Source: Cellulomonas soli (lineage in GTDB: Bacteria; Actinomycetota; Actinomycetes; Actinomycetales; Cellulomonadaceae). Taken from it: a stretch of 64,000 nucleotides of DNA. Position 1 is the first letter of the stretch. Each line of letters begins with the position of its first letter. The notes below the pieces were generated by a model, which was given only the letters and a program-made list of their open reading frames with translations, made no database searches and was not told where the DNA came from. Positions 16,768 through 28,437 of the stretch are shown here, piece by piece. The position numbers and the translations under genes were made by a program. The stretch covers positions 3,782,001-3,846,000 of the forward strand of contig NZ_JACBZJ010000001.1 of the NCBI RefSeq assembly GCF_013409305.1. The letters run 5' to 3'.

Positions 16768-17617
16768 GGGCGACGAGCTCGCGGGCCAGCTGGCGGTAGG
16801 CCGCCGCGCCGGAGTGGGTGGGCGCATAGGTCGTGATGGGCTCGGCCGCGACGGTCGCGTCCGGGAACTTCACCGTGCGGGCGATGACGGTCTGCAGGAG
16901 GTCGTCGCCGAAGGCCTCGTGCACCCGGGCGACGACCTCGCGGGCATGCAGCGTGCGCGAGTCGTACATGGTCGCGAGGATGCCGTCGACCTCGAGCCGG
17001 GGGTTGAGCCGGTCGCGGACCTTCTCGATGGTCTCCACGAGCAGCGCGACGCCGCGCAGGGCGAAGAACTCGCACTCGAGCGGGATGAGCACGCCGTGCG
17101 AGGCGGTCAGGGCGTTGACCGTGAGCAGGCCGAGCGAGGGCTGGCAGTCGATGAGGACGACGTCGTAGTCGTCGAGCACGGGCCGCAGCGCGCGGCTGAG
17201 CACGGACTCGCGCGCGACCTCGCCGACCAGCTGGACCTCGGCAGCCGACAGGTCGATGTTGGCAGGCAGCAGGTCGAGCCCGGGGACCTCGGTGCGGCGC
17301 AGCACGTCGGCGACGGTCGCGTCGCGCTCCATCAGCAGGTTGTAGACCGTGCGGTCCAGCTCGTGCGGGCTGATGCCGAGACCCACGGAGGCGGCACCCT
17401 GCGGGTCGAAGTCGACGATGAGGACGCGCCGGCCGTACTCGGCGAGGGCGGCAGCCAGGTTGATCGTGGTGGTCGTCTTGCCGACGCCACCCTTCTGGTT
17501 GCACATCGCGATCACGCGCGCGGGCCCGTGGGAGGCGAGGGGCGCGGGCTCCGGGAAGTCGGGCAGCGGCCGCCCCACGGCGTCGGTCTGCGGGTCGGTC
17601 GTCTCCTGGCTCACCAC
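16751..17617 (-). CDS. ParA-family ATPase
   Basis: Deviant Walker-type ATPase of the ParA/MinD superfamily; about 288 residues. Walker A is NQKGGVGKTTTTINLA with the signature Lys, Walker A' is VLIVDFDPQGAAS, Walker B is VVLIDCQPSLGLLTVNAL. No cognate parB is adjacent, and the gene sits between xerD and scpA, which is the usual place for a second, ParB-less ParA in actinobacteria. A role in chromosome organisation with condensin is plausible from context. I prefer GTG 17615-17617 (GGTAGG 9 bases upstream); GTG 17612-17614 and an earlier start at 17677 are alternatives. Confidence 0.9.
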   Translation of the reverse strand: MVSQETTDPQTDAVGRPLPDFPEPAPLASHGPARVIAMCNQKGGVGKTTTTINLAAALAEYGRRVLIVDFDPQGAASVGLGISPHELDRTVYNLLMERDATVADVLRRTEVPGLDLLPANIDLSAAEVQLVGEVARESVLSRALRPVLDDYDVVLIDCQPSLGLLTVNALTASHGVLIPLECEFFALRGVALLVETIEKVRDRLNPRLEVDGILATMYDSRTLHAREVVARVHEAFGDDLLQTVIARTVKFPDATVAAEPITTYAPTHSGAAAYRQLARELVARGDAA

Positions 17618-17698
17618 GCGGGACAACCTACCGGAGGCGGGCGCGCGCGGGCCTGCGACAGTCCGGTGCGGCGACACGTTCGTCGTGCGTCCTGCCGC

Positions 17699-18643
17699 TC
17701 ACAGCGCGCGCGGGTGCGCTGCCGCGTAGACCTCGCGCAGGGTGTCCCGGGTGACGAGCGTGTAGATCTGCGTCGTGGTCACCGAGGCGTGCCCGAGCAG
17801 CTCCTGCACGACGCGTACGTCCGCGCCGCCGGCGAGCAGGTGGGTCGCGAAGGAGTGCCGCAGCGTGTGCGGCGAGATGTGCTGGGCGCCGGGCAGCCCG
17901 GCGCGCTCGGCCGCCAGCCGCAGCGCCGCCCACGCGCTCTGCCGGCTCAGCCGCGCCCCCCGCGTGTTGAGGAACAGGGCGGGCCCGCCCGTCCGGCCTC
18001 CCGCTGCGAGCGCGGGCCTTCCGCGCACCAGGTAGGCGTCGACGGCGTCCAGTGCGTACGCGCCGACGGGGACCACCCGTTCCTTGCCACCCTTGCCGAG
18101 CAGGCGCACGCTCCCGCGCCCGGGGGTGCGGTCGAGGTCGTCGACGTCGAGGCCGACGCCTTCGGAGATGCGTGCCCCGGTGGAGTAGACGAGCTCGAGC
18201 AGCGCCCGGTCGCGCAGCGGGACGGGGCCGTCGCCGAGCCCGGCCGCGTCGATGAGCCGGCCGACGTCGTCGACGGAGATGGCCTTGGGCAGGCGGCGTG
18301 GTTGCGCGGGCGGCCGCACGGCTCCGGCGGTGTCGGCGCCCGTGACCCCTTCGAGGAGCCAGAAGCGGTGCCACCCGCGCACCGCGACGACGGCGCGCGC
18401 GCTCGAGGCCGCCGAGAGCACGGCACGCCCGTCGGAGCCGGTGCGCAGGGCGAGCACGAAGTCCTCCACGTCGCGCTCGGTGACCTCGGACGGGTCGGTG
18501 CGGCCGGTGGCGGCCAGGTACGCGGCGTAGCGGTCGAGGTCGCGGCGGTAGGCGGCGACGGTGTTGACGGACAGGCCGCGTTCGACGGTCAGGTGCGCCA
18601 GGTACGTCTCGAGGGCCTCGTGCCACGGGTCGGTGCCCGTCAT
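17699..18643 (-). CDS. xerD: site-specific tyrosine recombinase XerD
   Basis: Resolves chromosome dimers at dif together with XerC. It is 314 residues: N-terminal SAM-like DNA-binding domain ([26 protein letters not shown]) and a C-terminal catalytic domain with the first Arg in [32 protein letters not shown] and the Tyr nucleophile within that last box. The order xerD-parA-scpA-scpB matches other actinobacteria, which supports XerD over XerC or a phage integrase. The ATG at 18641-18643 has a weak ribosome-binding site; the gap to ctaB is 17 bases. Confidence 0.93.
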   Translation of the reverse strand: MTGTDPWHEALETYLAHLTVERGLSVNTVAAYRRDLDRYAAYLAATGRTDPSEVTERDVEDFVLALRTGSDGRAVLSAASSARAVVAVRGWHRFWLLEGVTGADTAGAVRPPAQPRRLPKAISVDDVGRLIDAAGLGDGPVPLRDRALLELVYSTGARISEGVGLDVDDLDRTPGRGSVRLLGKGGKERVVPVGAYALDAVDAYLVRGRPALAAGGRTGGPALFLNTRGARLSRQSAWAALRLAAERAGLPGAQHISPHTLRHSFATHLLAGGADVRVVQELLGHASVTTTQIYTLVTRDTLREVYAAAHPRAL

Positions 18644-18660
18644 GGCGTGCGGCACCGCGC

Positions 18661-19779
18661 TCAGAACGGCAGGAAGACGTCGACGCAGATCGCCAGGCAC
18701 ACGATCGTCAGGTACGTGATCGAGGCGTGGAAGACCTTCATGGCCTTCAGGGGGCCGCGGGAGGGGTCCTTGGCACGCCGCCACAGCGACAGGCACGACC
18801 ACAGGAACCACGCTCCGGCGCCCGTGGCGACGAGGCCGTAGACCCAGGTCAAGGAGGCCACGGGCCACAGGACGAGCGTGCAGGCGATCATCGCGAGGGT
18901 GTAGGCGACCATCTCGCGGGCGACCTTGGTGTCCTCGGCGACGACGGGCAGCATCGGCACGCCGGCGGCCTCGTAGTCGCGACGGAACTTCATCGACAGC
19001 GGCCAGTAGTGCGGCGGCGTCCAGAAGAAGACGACGCCGAACAGCAGCGCCGCCTCCCACGAGACGCCCTGCGTGACGGCCGACCATCCGATGAGGACGG
19101 GCATGCAGCCCGCGGCACCACCCCACACGATGTTCTGGGGTGTGCGCCGCTTGAGGATCATCGTGTAACCGACGACGTAGAGCAGGATCGCCCCGGCCGT
19201 CAGGAGCGCGGAGACCGCGTTGACCACGAACCACAGCCAGGCCAACGACACCGCGCCGAGCACGAGGCCGAAGGTGAGCGCCGCAGGTCCGGAGATCTCC
19301 CCGGTGGCGGTGCCGCGCCGCTTGGTGCGGTTCATCACCTGGTCGATGTCGCGGTCGATGTAGCAGTTGAGCACGTTGGCCGAACCGGCCGCGCCGGCGC
19401 CGCCGACGAGGGTGGCCAGCACGAGCCACAGGGACGGCAGACCGCGTTCGGCCAGGATCATCGTCGGCAGCGTCGTGACCAGCAGCAGCTCGATGACGCG
19501 GGGCTTGGTGAGGGCGACGTAGCCGGCGAGGGTGCGCCGCCATCCGCGGCGGGCGTCGGAAGGCAGGTGCGGGCGCGGACCGCGCGGCGGCGCAGGCGGG
19601 GCGAGCACGTCGTCGCCGGGTGCCACCTCGCCGGCGGACCCCTCCGGGGCGGAGGGGTGCACGGCCTCGTCCTGCGAGCGATCACGACCTGCGAACCCGT
19701 GGCCGCCCGTGCGCACCTTCGGCACCGGACGGGCCGACGCACCGGCGTCGTCGACGGGCGGAGGGCTGGTGAGGCGCAC
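18661..19779 (-). CDS. ctaB: protoheme IX farnesyltransferase (heme O synthase)
   Basis: Membrane prenyltransferase (UbiA superfamily) that adds a farnesyl group to heme b to make heme O for cytochrome oxidase. The core (about residue 84 on, [25 protein letters not shown]) contains the first Asp-rich motif [18 protein letters not shown] and the second region around [12 protein letters not shown], with about 9 hydrophobic helices. About 80 N-terminal residues are Pro/Gly/Asp-rich and outside the family core. The start is uncertain: GTG 19777-19779 is used, and GTG 19714-19716 would shorten the tail. Divergence from tkt is the usual actinobacterial order. Confidence 0.93.
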   Translation of the reverse strand: MRLTSPPPVDDAGASARPVPKVRTGGHGFAGRDRSQDEAVHPSAPEGSAGEVAPGDDVLAPPAPPRGPRPHLPSDARRGWRRTLAGYVALTKPRVIELLLVTTLPTMILAERGLPSLWLVLATLVGGAGAAGSANVLNCYIDRDIDQVMNRTKRRGTATGEISGPAALTFGLVLGAVSLAWLWFVVNAVSALLTAGAILLYVVGYTMILKRRTPQNIVWGGAAGCMPVLIGWSAVTQGVSWEAALLFGVVFFWTPPHYWPLSMKFRRDYEAAGVPMLPVVAEDTKVAREMVAYTLAMIACTLVLWPVASLTWVYGLVATGAGAWFLWSCLSLWRRAKDPSRGPLKAMKVFHASITYLTIVCLAICVDVFLPF

Positions 19780-20132
19780 GCGCTGGGGGTCCGTTCGTGG
19801 AGCGGATGAGGGTCGAGCAGCCCCGCCATGGTACGGCCTCGCCCTCGGGGCGCACCCTCGACGAGGCCGTCGTGAAGGACCTTGGTCCTGTGAGTTTGGT
19901 CGCCTTCCTCGACCGGCCGATGCAGGTCCGGCCCCGTTCCGGGAGCGTCGTAGGTGCCGCCGGCCGTGGGACGGACGGTGCACGTGGCCGCCTGGCACCG
20001 GATATAGGCTCGGCGCAGACGGGCCGCGCGTCGGCGCGGACCCGGACCGGCACCCCGCAGGCGGGTGCTGTCCAGTGCGACATGACGCCCGGTCCCCCGG
20101 TCTCCCCCGGCCCCGGGCGGGAATGAGGTGCG
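19780..20132. other. 353-base divergent intergenic region between ctaB and tkt
   Basis: No open frame in it looks coding. It must contain promoters for ctaB (leftward) and tkt (rightward). A TATAGG hexamer at 20003-20008 could be a -10 element for tkt, but no good -35 stands at the right distance. No hairpin or repeat of note was seen. Confidence 0.5.
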
Positions 20133-22247
20133 GTGAACGCGAAGGCTCCCCTGGCGCAGACGGTCGGTTGGACCGATCTGGACATCCGGGCGGTCGACAC
20201 CGTCCGTGTCCTGGCTGCTGACGCCGTCGAGAAGGTCGGCAACGGCCACCCTGGCACCGCGATCAGCCTCGCGCCCGCCGCCTACCTGCTCTACCAGAAC
20301 GTGCTGCGGCACGACCCGGCCGACCCGCACTGGCTCGGTCGCGACCGGTTCATCCTCTCGGCCGGGCACTCCAGCCTCACGCAGTACATCCAGCTGTACC
20401 TGGGCGGCTTCGGCCTGGAGCTGGAGGACCTCGAGGCGCTGCGCACGTGGGGCTCGAAGACCCCGGGTCACCCCGAGTGGCGGCACACGGCCGGTGTCGA
20501 GATCACGACCGGCCCGCTGGGCCAGGGCCTGGCCTCCTCGGTCGGCTTCGCGATGGCCGCCCGTCGTGAGCGCGGCCTGCTCGACCCCGACGCAGCCCCG
20601 GGCACCAGCCCGTTCGACCACCACGTGTACGTGCTGGCCTCGGACGGTGACCTGCAGGAGGGCGTGACGAGCGAGGCGTCCTCGATCGCCGGCACGCAGG
20701 AGCTGGGCAACCTCATCGTGCTGTGGGACGACAACCACATCTCGATCGAGGGCGACACGCAGATCGCCTTCACCGAGGACGTGCTGGCCCGGTACGAGTC
20801 CTACGGCTGGCACGTGCAGTTCGTGGACTGGACGGCCGAGCCGGACGGCTACCGCGAGAACGTCGACGCGCTGCACGCGGCGATCGAGGCGGCCAAGGCC
20901 GTCACCGACAAGCCGTCGTTCATCGGCCTGCGCACGATCATCGCCTGGCCCTCGCCCACCAAGCAGAACGACCACGCCTCGCACGGCTCCAAGCTGGGCG
21001 GCACCGAGATCGCCGGCCTGAAGGAGCTGCTCGGCTTCGACCCGGAGAAGTCCTTCGACGTCGCCCCCGAGGTCATCGCCCACACGCGTGCGCTCGGCGA
21101 GCGCGCCAAGGCCGACCGCGCGACCTGGCAGGCCGGCTACGACGCGTGGCGCACCGCCAACCCGGAGCGGGCCACGCTGCTCGACCGGCTCGTCGAGGGC
21201 AAGCTGCCCGAGGACTGGGCCGAGGCGCTGCCGGTGTTCCCGGCCGGCAAGTCCGTCGCGACGCGTGCCGCCTCCGGCGACATCCTCTCCGCGCTGGCAC
21301 CCGTGCTGCCCGAGCTGTGGGGCGGCTCGGCCGACCTGGCCGGTTCGAACAACACCACGATGAAGGGCGAGCCGTCCTTCCTGCCCACCGACCGCTCGAC
21401 GCACTCGTTCGCCGGCACGCCGTACGGGCGCACGCTGCACTTCGGCATCCGTGAGCACGCCATGGGCGCGATCCTGTCGGGCATCACGCTGCACGGCCTG
21501 ACGCGCGCGTACGGCGGCACGTTCTTCACGTTCAGCGACTACATGCGCGGGTCGGTCCGTCTGGCCGCGCTCATGGGCGTCCCGGCCGTGTACGTGTGGA
21601 CGCACGACTCGATCGGCCTGGGCGAGGACGGCCCGACGCACCAGCCCATCGAGCACCTCACCGCGGTCCGGGCCATCCCGGGTCTGGCGATCGTGCGCCC
21701 GGCGGACGCCAACGAGACGGCACAGGCCTGGAAGGCGATCCTCGAGCGCACCGACGGTCCGGTCGGCCTGATCCTCACGCGTCAGAACGTCCCGACGTTC
21801 CCGCGCGGCGAGGACGGCTTCGCGTCGGCCGAGGGCGTCGCCCGCGGTGCGTACGTGCTGCTCGAGGCGAGCACCGGGACGCCCGAGGTCATCCTCATCG
21901 GCACCGGCTCGGAGGTGCAGCTCGCCGTCGAGGCGCGCACGCAGCTCGAGGCGGCCGGCGTGCCCACGCGCGTCGTCTCGGCTCCGTCGTTGGAGTGGTT
22001 CGCCGAGCAGGACGCGGACTACCGCGAGTCCGTGCTGCCGACCGTTGTGCGCGCCCGGGTGTCCGTCGAGGCCGGCCTGTCGCTGTCGTGGCACAAGATC
22101 GTCGGCGACGCCGGCCGTTCGGTGTCCATCGAGCACTACGGCGCCTCGGCCGACGCCGAGACGCTGTACCGCGAGTTCGGCGTCACGGCGCAGGCCGTCG
22201 TCGAGGCCGCGCACGAGTCGATCGCGGCGGTCGCCGCGACCCGGTGA
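20133..22247 (+). CDS. tkt: transketolase
   Basis: Thiamine diphosphate enzyme that moves two-carbon units between sugar phosphates in the pentose phosphate pathway. It is 704 residues with N-terminal domain (DAVEKVGNGHPGTAISLAPAAYLL), the ThDP motif region ASDGDLQEGVTSEASSIAG...WDDNHISIEGDT, the pyrimidine-binding domain with FGIREHAMGAILSGI and THDSIGLGEDGPTHQPIEHL, and a C-terminal domain. The GTG start at 20133 follows GAGG. It heads the operon tkt-tal-zwf-opcA-pgl; the gap to tal is 134 bases with an imperfect hairpin (CGGGTG 22261-22266, CACCCG 22290-22295). Confidence 0.97.
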   Translation: MNAKAPLAQTVGWTDLDIRAVDTVRVLAADAVEKVGNGHPGTAISLAPAAYLLYQNVLRHDPADPHWLGRDRFILSAGHSSLTQYIQLYLGGFGLELEDLEALRTWGSKTPGHPEWRHTAGVEITTGPLGQGLASSVGFAMAARRERGLLDPDAAPGTSPFDHHVYVLASDGDLQEGVTSEASSIAGTQELGNLIVLWDDNHISIEGDTQIAFTEDVLARYESYGWHVQFVDWTAEPDGYRENVDALHAAIEAAKAVTDKPSFIGLRTIIAWPSPTKQNDHASHGSKLGGTEIAGLKELLGFDPEKSFDVAPEVIAHTRALGERAKADRATWQAGYDAWRTANPERATLLDRLVEGKLPEDWAEALPVFPAGKSVATRAASGDILSALAPVLPELWGGSADLAGSNNTTMKGEPSFLPTDRSTHSFAGTPYGRTLHFGIREHAMGAILSGITLHGLTRAYGGTFFTFSDYMRGSVRLAALMGVPAVYVWTHDSIGLGEDGPTHQPIEHLTAVRAIPGLAIVRPADANETAQAWKAILERTDGPVGLILTRQNVPTFPRGEDGFASAEGVARGAYVLLEASTGTPEVILIGTGSEVQLAVEARTQLEAAGVPTRVVSAPSLEWFAEQDADYRESVLPTVVRARVSVEAGLSLSWHKIVGDAGRSVSIEHYGASADAETLYREFGVTAQAVVEAAHESIAAVAATR

Positions 22248-22381
22248 CCCGGTGACGGCCCGGGTGGCGAGAGGTCTGGAGCCTCCCGTCACCCGGACCG
22301 CACCCGCGGCCGTACCCACGGCTGCACCAGCGCGCCCCGCCGCAGCCACGGCGGGCACGTACGCAGGAGAAGGGGATCTCC

Positions 22382-23505
22382 ATGGCTACGAGCACGACCC
22401 CGTTGGACCGTCTGACCTCCGCAGGCGTCGCCGTCTGGCTCGACGACCTGTCCCGCGAACGGCTGAGGTCGGGCAGCCTCGCGACGCTCGTCGCCCGCGG
22501 CGTCACGGGTGTCACGACGAACCCGACGATCTTCGCCGGCGCCCTGGCCCACGGCGACGCGTACACCGCCCAGCTGGCCGAGCTGGCCGCGGCCGGCACG
22601 CCCGTCGAGGACGCGGTGTTCACGATCACCACCGACGACGTCCGAGCCGCGGCCGACGTCCTGCGCCCGGTGCACGAGTCCACCGGCGGGGTCGACGGTC
22701 GCGTGTCGATCGAGGTCGACCCCCGCCTCGCCCGGGACACGGCCGGCACTGTCGCGGCCGCCAAGGCCCTGTGGGCCGCGGTCGATCGGCCCAACGTCCT
22801 CGTCAAGATCCCCGCGACGCTCGAGGGCCTGCCTGCCATCACGGCGGTCCTCGCCGAGGGCATCTCGGTCAACGTCACGCTGATCTTCTCGCTCGAGCGG
22901 TACCGCGCCGTCCTGGAGGCGTTCCAGCGCGGCCTCGAGCTGGCCCGGGAGGCCGGGCACGACCTGGCGCTGATCGCGTCGGTCGCCTCGTTCTTCGTCT
23001 CACGGGTCGACGCGGCGATCGACCCGAGGCTCGACGCCCTGGGCACCCCGCAGGCCGCCGCGCTGCGCGGCCACGCGGCGATCGCCAACGCGCGTCTGGC
23101 CTACGAGGTGTACGAGCACAGCGTGGCCACCCCACGGTGGGCGGCCCTGTCCGCCGCCGGTGCCCGCCCGCAGCGGCCGCTGTGGGCCTCGACCGGCGTC
23201 AAGGACAAGGCCTACCCCGACACCCGGTACGTCGACGAGCTCGTCGTGGCCGGGGTGGTCAACACGATGCCCGAGGGCACGCTCGAGGCGGTCGCCGACC
23301 ACGGGCGCGTGACCGGCGACACCGTGACGGGCACCGGGCCGGTGTCCGCCCAGGTCGTCGAACGGCTCGCCGCGGTCGGCATCGACCTCGACGAGGTCAC
23401 GAGCCTCCTCGAGCGGGAAGGCGTCGAGAAGTTCATCGCGAGCTGGGAGCAGCTGTTGAGCACCGTGGAGCAGGGACTGCAGGGCACCGCGTCGGGGGCC
23501 GACCG

Positions 23506-23509
<4 letters not shown>
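22382..23509 (+). CDS. tal: transaldolase
   Basis: Transfers a dihydroxyacetone unit between sugar phosphates via a Lys Schiff base. It is 375 residues, the length of the longer actinobacterial transaldolases. Key segments are [43 protein letters not shown] (Lys), [11 protein letters not shown] and [22 protein letters not shown]. The ATG follows GGAGAAGGGG. The stop codon overlaps the zwf start in ATGA. Confidence 0.96.
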
Positions 23510-25043
<1,534 letters not shown>

Positions 25044-25047
<4 letters not shown>

Positions 25048-25961
25048 TCATCGACCTGCCCGCCACGACCACCCGCGACATCAACAAGCGGCTGATCACC
25101 GAACGTGACGAGGGCGGCGCCGTCGCCCTCGGCCGCGTGCTCACCCTCATCATCGACGTCGGCAACCGCGACCCCGAGCCCGCCATCGAGGCCGCCAACG
25201 ACGCCTCCCGCGAACACCCCTGCCGGGTCCTCGTCCTGACCCAGGACGACGCCGAGCACACCGCCACCCTCGACGCCCAGATCCGTCTGGGCGGCGACGC
25301 GGGCGCGAGCGAGGTCATCGTGCTGCGCCCCACCCCGGACCTGGCGGAGCACCTCGACACCCTCGTCATGCCCCTCCTGCTGCCCGACGCCCCGATCGTC
25401 ACCTGGTGGCCCTACGAGGTGCCCGAGAACCCCGGCCGGCACCCCCTGGGACGCATGGCCCAGCGCCGCATCACCGACTCGACCCAGTGCACCAACCCGT
25501 CGGCGGCCCTTCGCCGCCTGTCCCAGGTGCACGTCGAGGGCGACACCGACCTCGCCTGGACCCGCGCGACCCTCTGGCGCGGGCTCATCGCCGCCACCCT
25601 CGACCAGCCGCCCTACGAGTCGGTGCACCACGCCGTCGTGACCGGGCAGTCCGACCACCCCTCGGTCGACCTCGTCGCCGCCTGGCTCGCCCAGGCGCTG
25701 CGCTGCCCGGTCACCATCGACCGCGTCAAGGACGCCCCCGCGATCACCTCCGTGCGCCTGACCCGCGCCTCCGGCGACATCGTGCTCGAGCGCCCCGACG
25801 GCAAGACGGCGGCGCTCATCCAGCCTGACCAGCCCGAGCACCGCATCGCCCTGCCCATCCGGCTCCTGCGCGAGTGCCTCGCCGAGGAGCTGCGTCGGCT
25901 CGACCCCGACGACGTCTACGGGGAGGTCCTGCAGAAGGGCCTGGCCAGGATCGACGCATGA
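25044..25961 (+). CDS. opcA: glucose-6-phosphate dehydrogenase assembly protein OpcA
   Basis: Allosteric/assembly factor that stimulates G6PDH in actinobacteria and cyanobacteria. It is 305 residues with the family N-terminus (IIDLPATTTRDINKRLITERDEGG), the central segment PDAPIVTWWPYEVPENPG and the RITDSTQC region. The start is GTG 25044, overlapping the zwf stop. Direct coupling to zwf supports a stoichiometric partner role. Confidence 0.95.
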
Positions 25962-26743
25962 GCGCCCCCGCACGCGAGGTCGTCGTCCACCCCGACGCGA
26001 ACGTGCTCGCCGCGGCCACGGCGGCCCGGCTGCTGACGCACCTGGTCGACACGCAGTCCCACCGTGCGCCCGTGCACGCCGTGCTCACGGGCGGGACCGT
26101 CGGGATCGCGACGCTTGCGGCCGTGGCCGCCAGCCCGGCCCGCGACGCGGTGGACTGGTCGCAGGTGCACCTGTGGTGGGGAGACGAGCGCTTCCTTCCC
26201 GACGGCGACCCCGACCGCAACGAGACGCAGGCGCGCGGTGCCCTGCTCACCGCACTGGGCGAGGCGCTCCCCTCGGCGAACGTGCACGCGGTCCCCGCGC
26301 TCGGCCCGGACGTCCCGACGCCCGAGGTCGCCGCAGAACGGTACGCATCCGAGCTGGCTTCCTTCGCCACGGACGGTGCCGAGGTCCCGACGTTCGACGT
26401 GCTGATGCTCGGCATGGGTCCTGACGGCCACGTGGCCTCGCTGTTCCCGGGCCACGTCGCGCTCGGCGCGAGCGGGGTGGCGACCGTGGGCGTGCACGGC
26501 TCCCCCAAGCCGCCACCCCTGCGGGTCTCCCTGACGTTCGAGGCCCTGCGCGCGGCCCGGCAGGTGTGGGTCGTCGCCGCCGGCGCCGAGAAGGCCGACG
26601 CGGTGGCCTCGGCCTTGGCCGACGCACCGGTCAGCCTCACGCCCGCCGCGGGCGCTTACGGCACGGAGCGGACGCTGTGGCTCGTGGACGCCGCCGCGGT
26701 GTCGGAGGCCCCTGCCGTTCCCGGTCCGTCACAGGCGCACTGA
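25958..26743 (+). CDS. pgl: 6-phosphogluconolactonase
   Basis: Hydrolyses 6-phosphogluconolactone to 6-phosphogluconate, the step after G6PDH. It is 261 residues of the DevB/NagB-like fold. Motifs: VLTGGTVGIATL, WGDERFLPDGDPDRNETQAR, MLGMGPDGHVASLFPGH. It starts at ATG 25958, overlapping the opcA stop by 4 bases. It is the last gene of the operon and is followed by a strong terminator. Confidence 0.96.
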   Translation: MSAPAREVVVHPDANVLAAATAARLLTHLVDTQSHRAPVHAVLTGGTVGIATLAAVAASPARDAVDWSQVHLWWGDERFLPDGDPDRNETQARGALLTALGEALPSANVHAVPALGPDVPTPEVAAERYASELASFATDGAEVPTFDVLMLGMGPDGHVASLFPGHVALGASGVATVGVHGSPKPPPLRVSLTFEALRAARQVWVVAAGAEKADAVASALADAPVSLTPAAGAYGTERTLWLVDAAAVSEAPAVPGPSQAH

Positions 26744-26789
26744 GCGCGCCTGAGAGCACCCCTACGGGCCGGCCGGGTCCCGACCAGAA

Positions 26790-26829
26790 GACGAGGAGCC
26801 CCGCACCGGTCGGTGCGGGGCTCCTCGTC
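26790..26829. terminator. strong bidirectional terminator between pgl and rbpA
   Basis: A near-continuous palindrome with 19-bp arms (26790-26808 and 26811-26829), containing GGAGCCCCGCACC and its complement. It lies between convergent genes and can terminate both directions. No long U-tract follows, as is common in high-GC actinobacteria. Confidence 0.88.
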
Positions 26830-26854
26830 GGTCACGCAGGCGGAACGGGCAGGA

Positions 26855-27202
26855 TCAGCCGCCGCGACGGGCCCGCAGCGCGGCGAGCGCCTCGTCGAGG
26901 ATCGCGGCGCCGTCCTCGTCGGACCGCCGCTCCTTCACGTAGGCCAGGTGCGTCTTGTAGGGCTCGTTCTTCGAGGGGGACGGCGGGTTCTCCTGGTCCT
27001 GCCCGGCCGGGAAGCCGCATCGAGGGCAGTCCCACGTCACGGGCGCCTCCTCGGCGGCCTCCTCGGCGAAGCTGGGGCGCGTCTCGTGCCCGTTGGCGCA
27101 CCAGTACGAGATCCAGACGCGGGGTGCCGCGTCCCCCCGTTCGGCCTCGCCCATCGGACCGGCACCGACTCGCGACCCTCTGATCGCACTCCCGCTGGCC
27201 AT
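26855..27202 (-). CDS. rbpA: RNA polymerase-binding protein RbpA
   Basis: Actinobacteria-specific transcription activator that binds RNA polymerase and the principal sigma factor and stabilises open complexes. It is 115 residues. A flexible basic N-terminal tail with RGSRVGAGP is followed by the core with YWCANGHETRPSF and VTWDCPRCGFPAG (two Cys clusters of the zinc-ribbon-like fold) and the C-terminal sigma-interaction helix KTHLAYVKERRSDEDGAAILDEAL. The ATG is preceded by AAGGG. It lies 10 bases after secG. Confidence 0.95.
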   Translation of the reverse strand: MASGSAIRGSRVGAGPMGEAERGDAAPRVWISYWCANGHETRPSFAEEAAEEAPVTWDCPRCGFPAGQDQENPPSPSKNEPYKTHLAYVKERRSDEDGAAILDEALAALRARRGG

Positions 27203-27212
27203 CGTCAGCCCT

Positions 27213-27455
27213 TCAGCTCACGCGCTCGACGAGGCCGAGCAAGATGATCACGACCGTCCAGACCAGCGCGACCCCCACCGTGATCCGGTTGAGGTTGCGC
27301 TCGGCGACGCCCGAGCTGCCCGCGCTGCTCGTGATGCCGCCGCCGAACATGTCGGACAGGCCGCCACCCTTGCCCTTGTGCAGCAGCACGAGAGGGACGA
27401 GCAGGAGGCTGGTCAGGACCAGCATCACCTGGAGGGAGATGCGCAGAGCGTTCAC
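27213..27455 (-). CDS. secG: preprotein translocase subunit SecG
   Basis: Small auxiliary subunit of the SecYEG channel in the cell membrane. It is 80 residues with two hydrophobic helices (about 6-25 and 57-76) separated by the conserved Gly-rich loop HKGKGGGLSDMFGG. It is in the usual actinobacterial position downstream of gap-pgk-tpiA. The ATG is at 27453-27455. Confidence 0.94.
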   Translation of the reverse strand: MNALRISLQVMLVLTSLLLVPLVLLHKGKGGGLSDMFGGGITSSAGSSGVAERNLNRITVGVALVWTVVIILLGLVERVS

Positions 27456-27565
27456 GGCAGCGTGGGTTCCTCACTGGACGGACGGTCGCCGCGACGTACG
27501 CCGGCGACGGTGGTGGACCGCGGTACAGGGTAGGTGACGACCGGGCGTGGAAGCCACCACCCCGC

Positions 27566-27620
27566 GCTGACGCGGGTCCCGGAGATCCGGGGCGAGCCCG
27601 CCTCGGGGACCCGCGTCAGC
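27566..27620 (-). terminator. terminator between tpiA and secG
   Basis: 15-bp perfect arms (27566-27580 and 27606-27620, GCTGACGCGGGTCCC and complement) around a 25-base GC-rich loop, just past the tpiA stop. It suggests secG-rbpA is transcribed partly or wholly from its own promoter in 27456-27565. Confidence 0.7.
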
Positions 27621-27639
27621 ACCTGACGGACGGTTCCGG

Positions 27640-28434
27640 TCAGAGACCGACCGCGTGCGCCTGGTAGCGCGCGATCTTGGCGAACTCCTCCGGGTCGAGG
27701 CTCGCGCCGCCGACCAGAGCGCCGTCGACGTCGGGCTTCGCCATGATCGAGGCGACGTTCGACGACTTCACGGAACCGCCGTAGAGCACGCGCACGGCGT
27801 CGGCCGTGGCCTGGTCGTACAGCTCGGCGATCCGCACGCGGATGGCGCCGCACAGCTCCTGGGCGTCCTCCGGCGTCGCCGTCTCGCCCGTGCCGATCGC
27901 CCAGACCGGCTCGTACGCGACGACGATCGTGGCGACCTGCTCGGCGCTCAGACCCTCGAGCGCACCGTCGAGCTGACGCAGCGTGTGCGGGACGTGCTCG
28001 CCGGCCTTGCGGACCTCGAGCTCCTCGCCGACGCACAGGATCGGCAGCAGGCCGGCGCCGAGCGCCGACTTCACCTTGGCGTTGACGATCGGCTCGTCCT
28101 CGTGGTGGAACTGCCGACGCTCCGAGTGACCGACCGCGACGTACTTCACGCCGAGCTTGGCCAGGAACAGCGGCGAGATCTCACCGGTGTACGCACCCGA
28201 CTCGTGGGCCGAGACGTCCTGGGCGCCGTAGGCGATCTCCAGCTTGTCGGCGTCCACGAGCGTCTGCACGCTGCGCAGGTCGGTGAACGGCGGCAGGACC
28301 GCGACCTCGACGGCGCCGAAGTCGTGCTTGGCGTCCTTGAGCGTCCACGCGAGCTTCTGCAGCGTGTGGGTGGCCTGGTGGTGGTCCAGGTTCATCTTCC
28401 AGTTGCCCGCCATCAGCGGGGTACGGGTCGTCAT
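27640..28434 (-). CDS. tpiA: triosephosphate isomerase
   Basis: Interconverts dihydroxyacetone phosphate and glyceraldehyde 3-phosphate. It is 264 residues. Catalytic motifs are NWKMN (Lys), [10 protein letters not shown] (His), [12 protein letters not shown] (Glu) and the phosphate-binding end [13 protein letters not shown]...GALVGGASL. The gap to pgk is only 3 bases, so the two are cotranscribed. Confidence 0.97.
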   Translation of the reverse strand: MTTRTPLMAGNWKMNLDHHQATHTLQKLAWTLKDAKHDFGAVEVAVLPPFTDLRSVQTLVDADKLEIAYGAQDVSAHESGAYTGEISPLFLAKLGVKYVAVGHSERRQFHHEDEPIVNAKVKSALGAGLLPILCVGEELEVRKAGEHVPHTLRQLDGALEGLSAEQVATIVVAYEPVWAIGTGETATPEDAQELCGAIRVRIAELYDQATADAVRVLYGGSVKSSNVASIMAKPDVDGALVGGASLDPEEFAKIARYQAHAVGL

Positions 28435-28437
28435 GTG

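Noticed and set aside
19458..22358. 966-codon minus-strand frame opposite tkt
   Set aside because: Low-complexity product; tkt on the plus strand is complete and in the expected operon.
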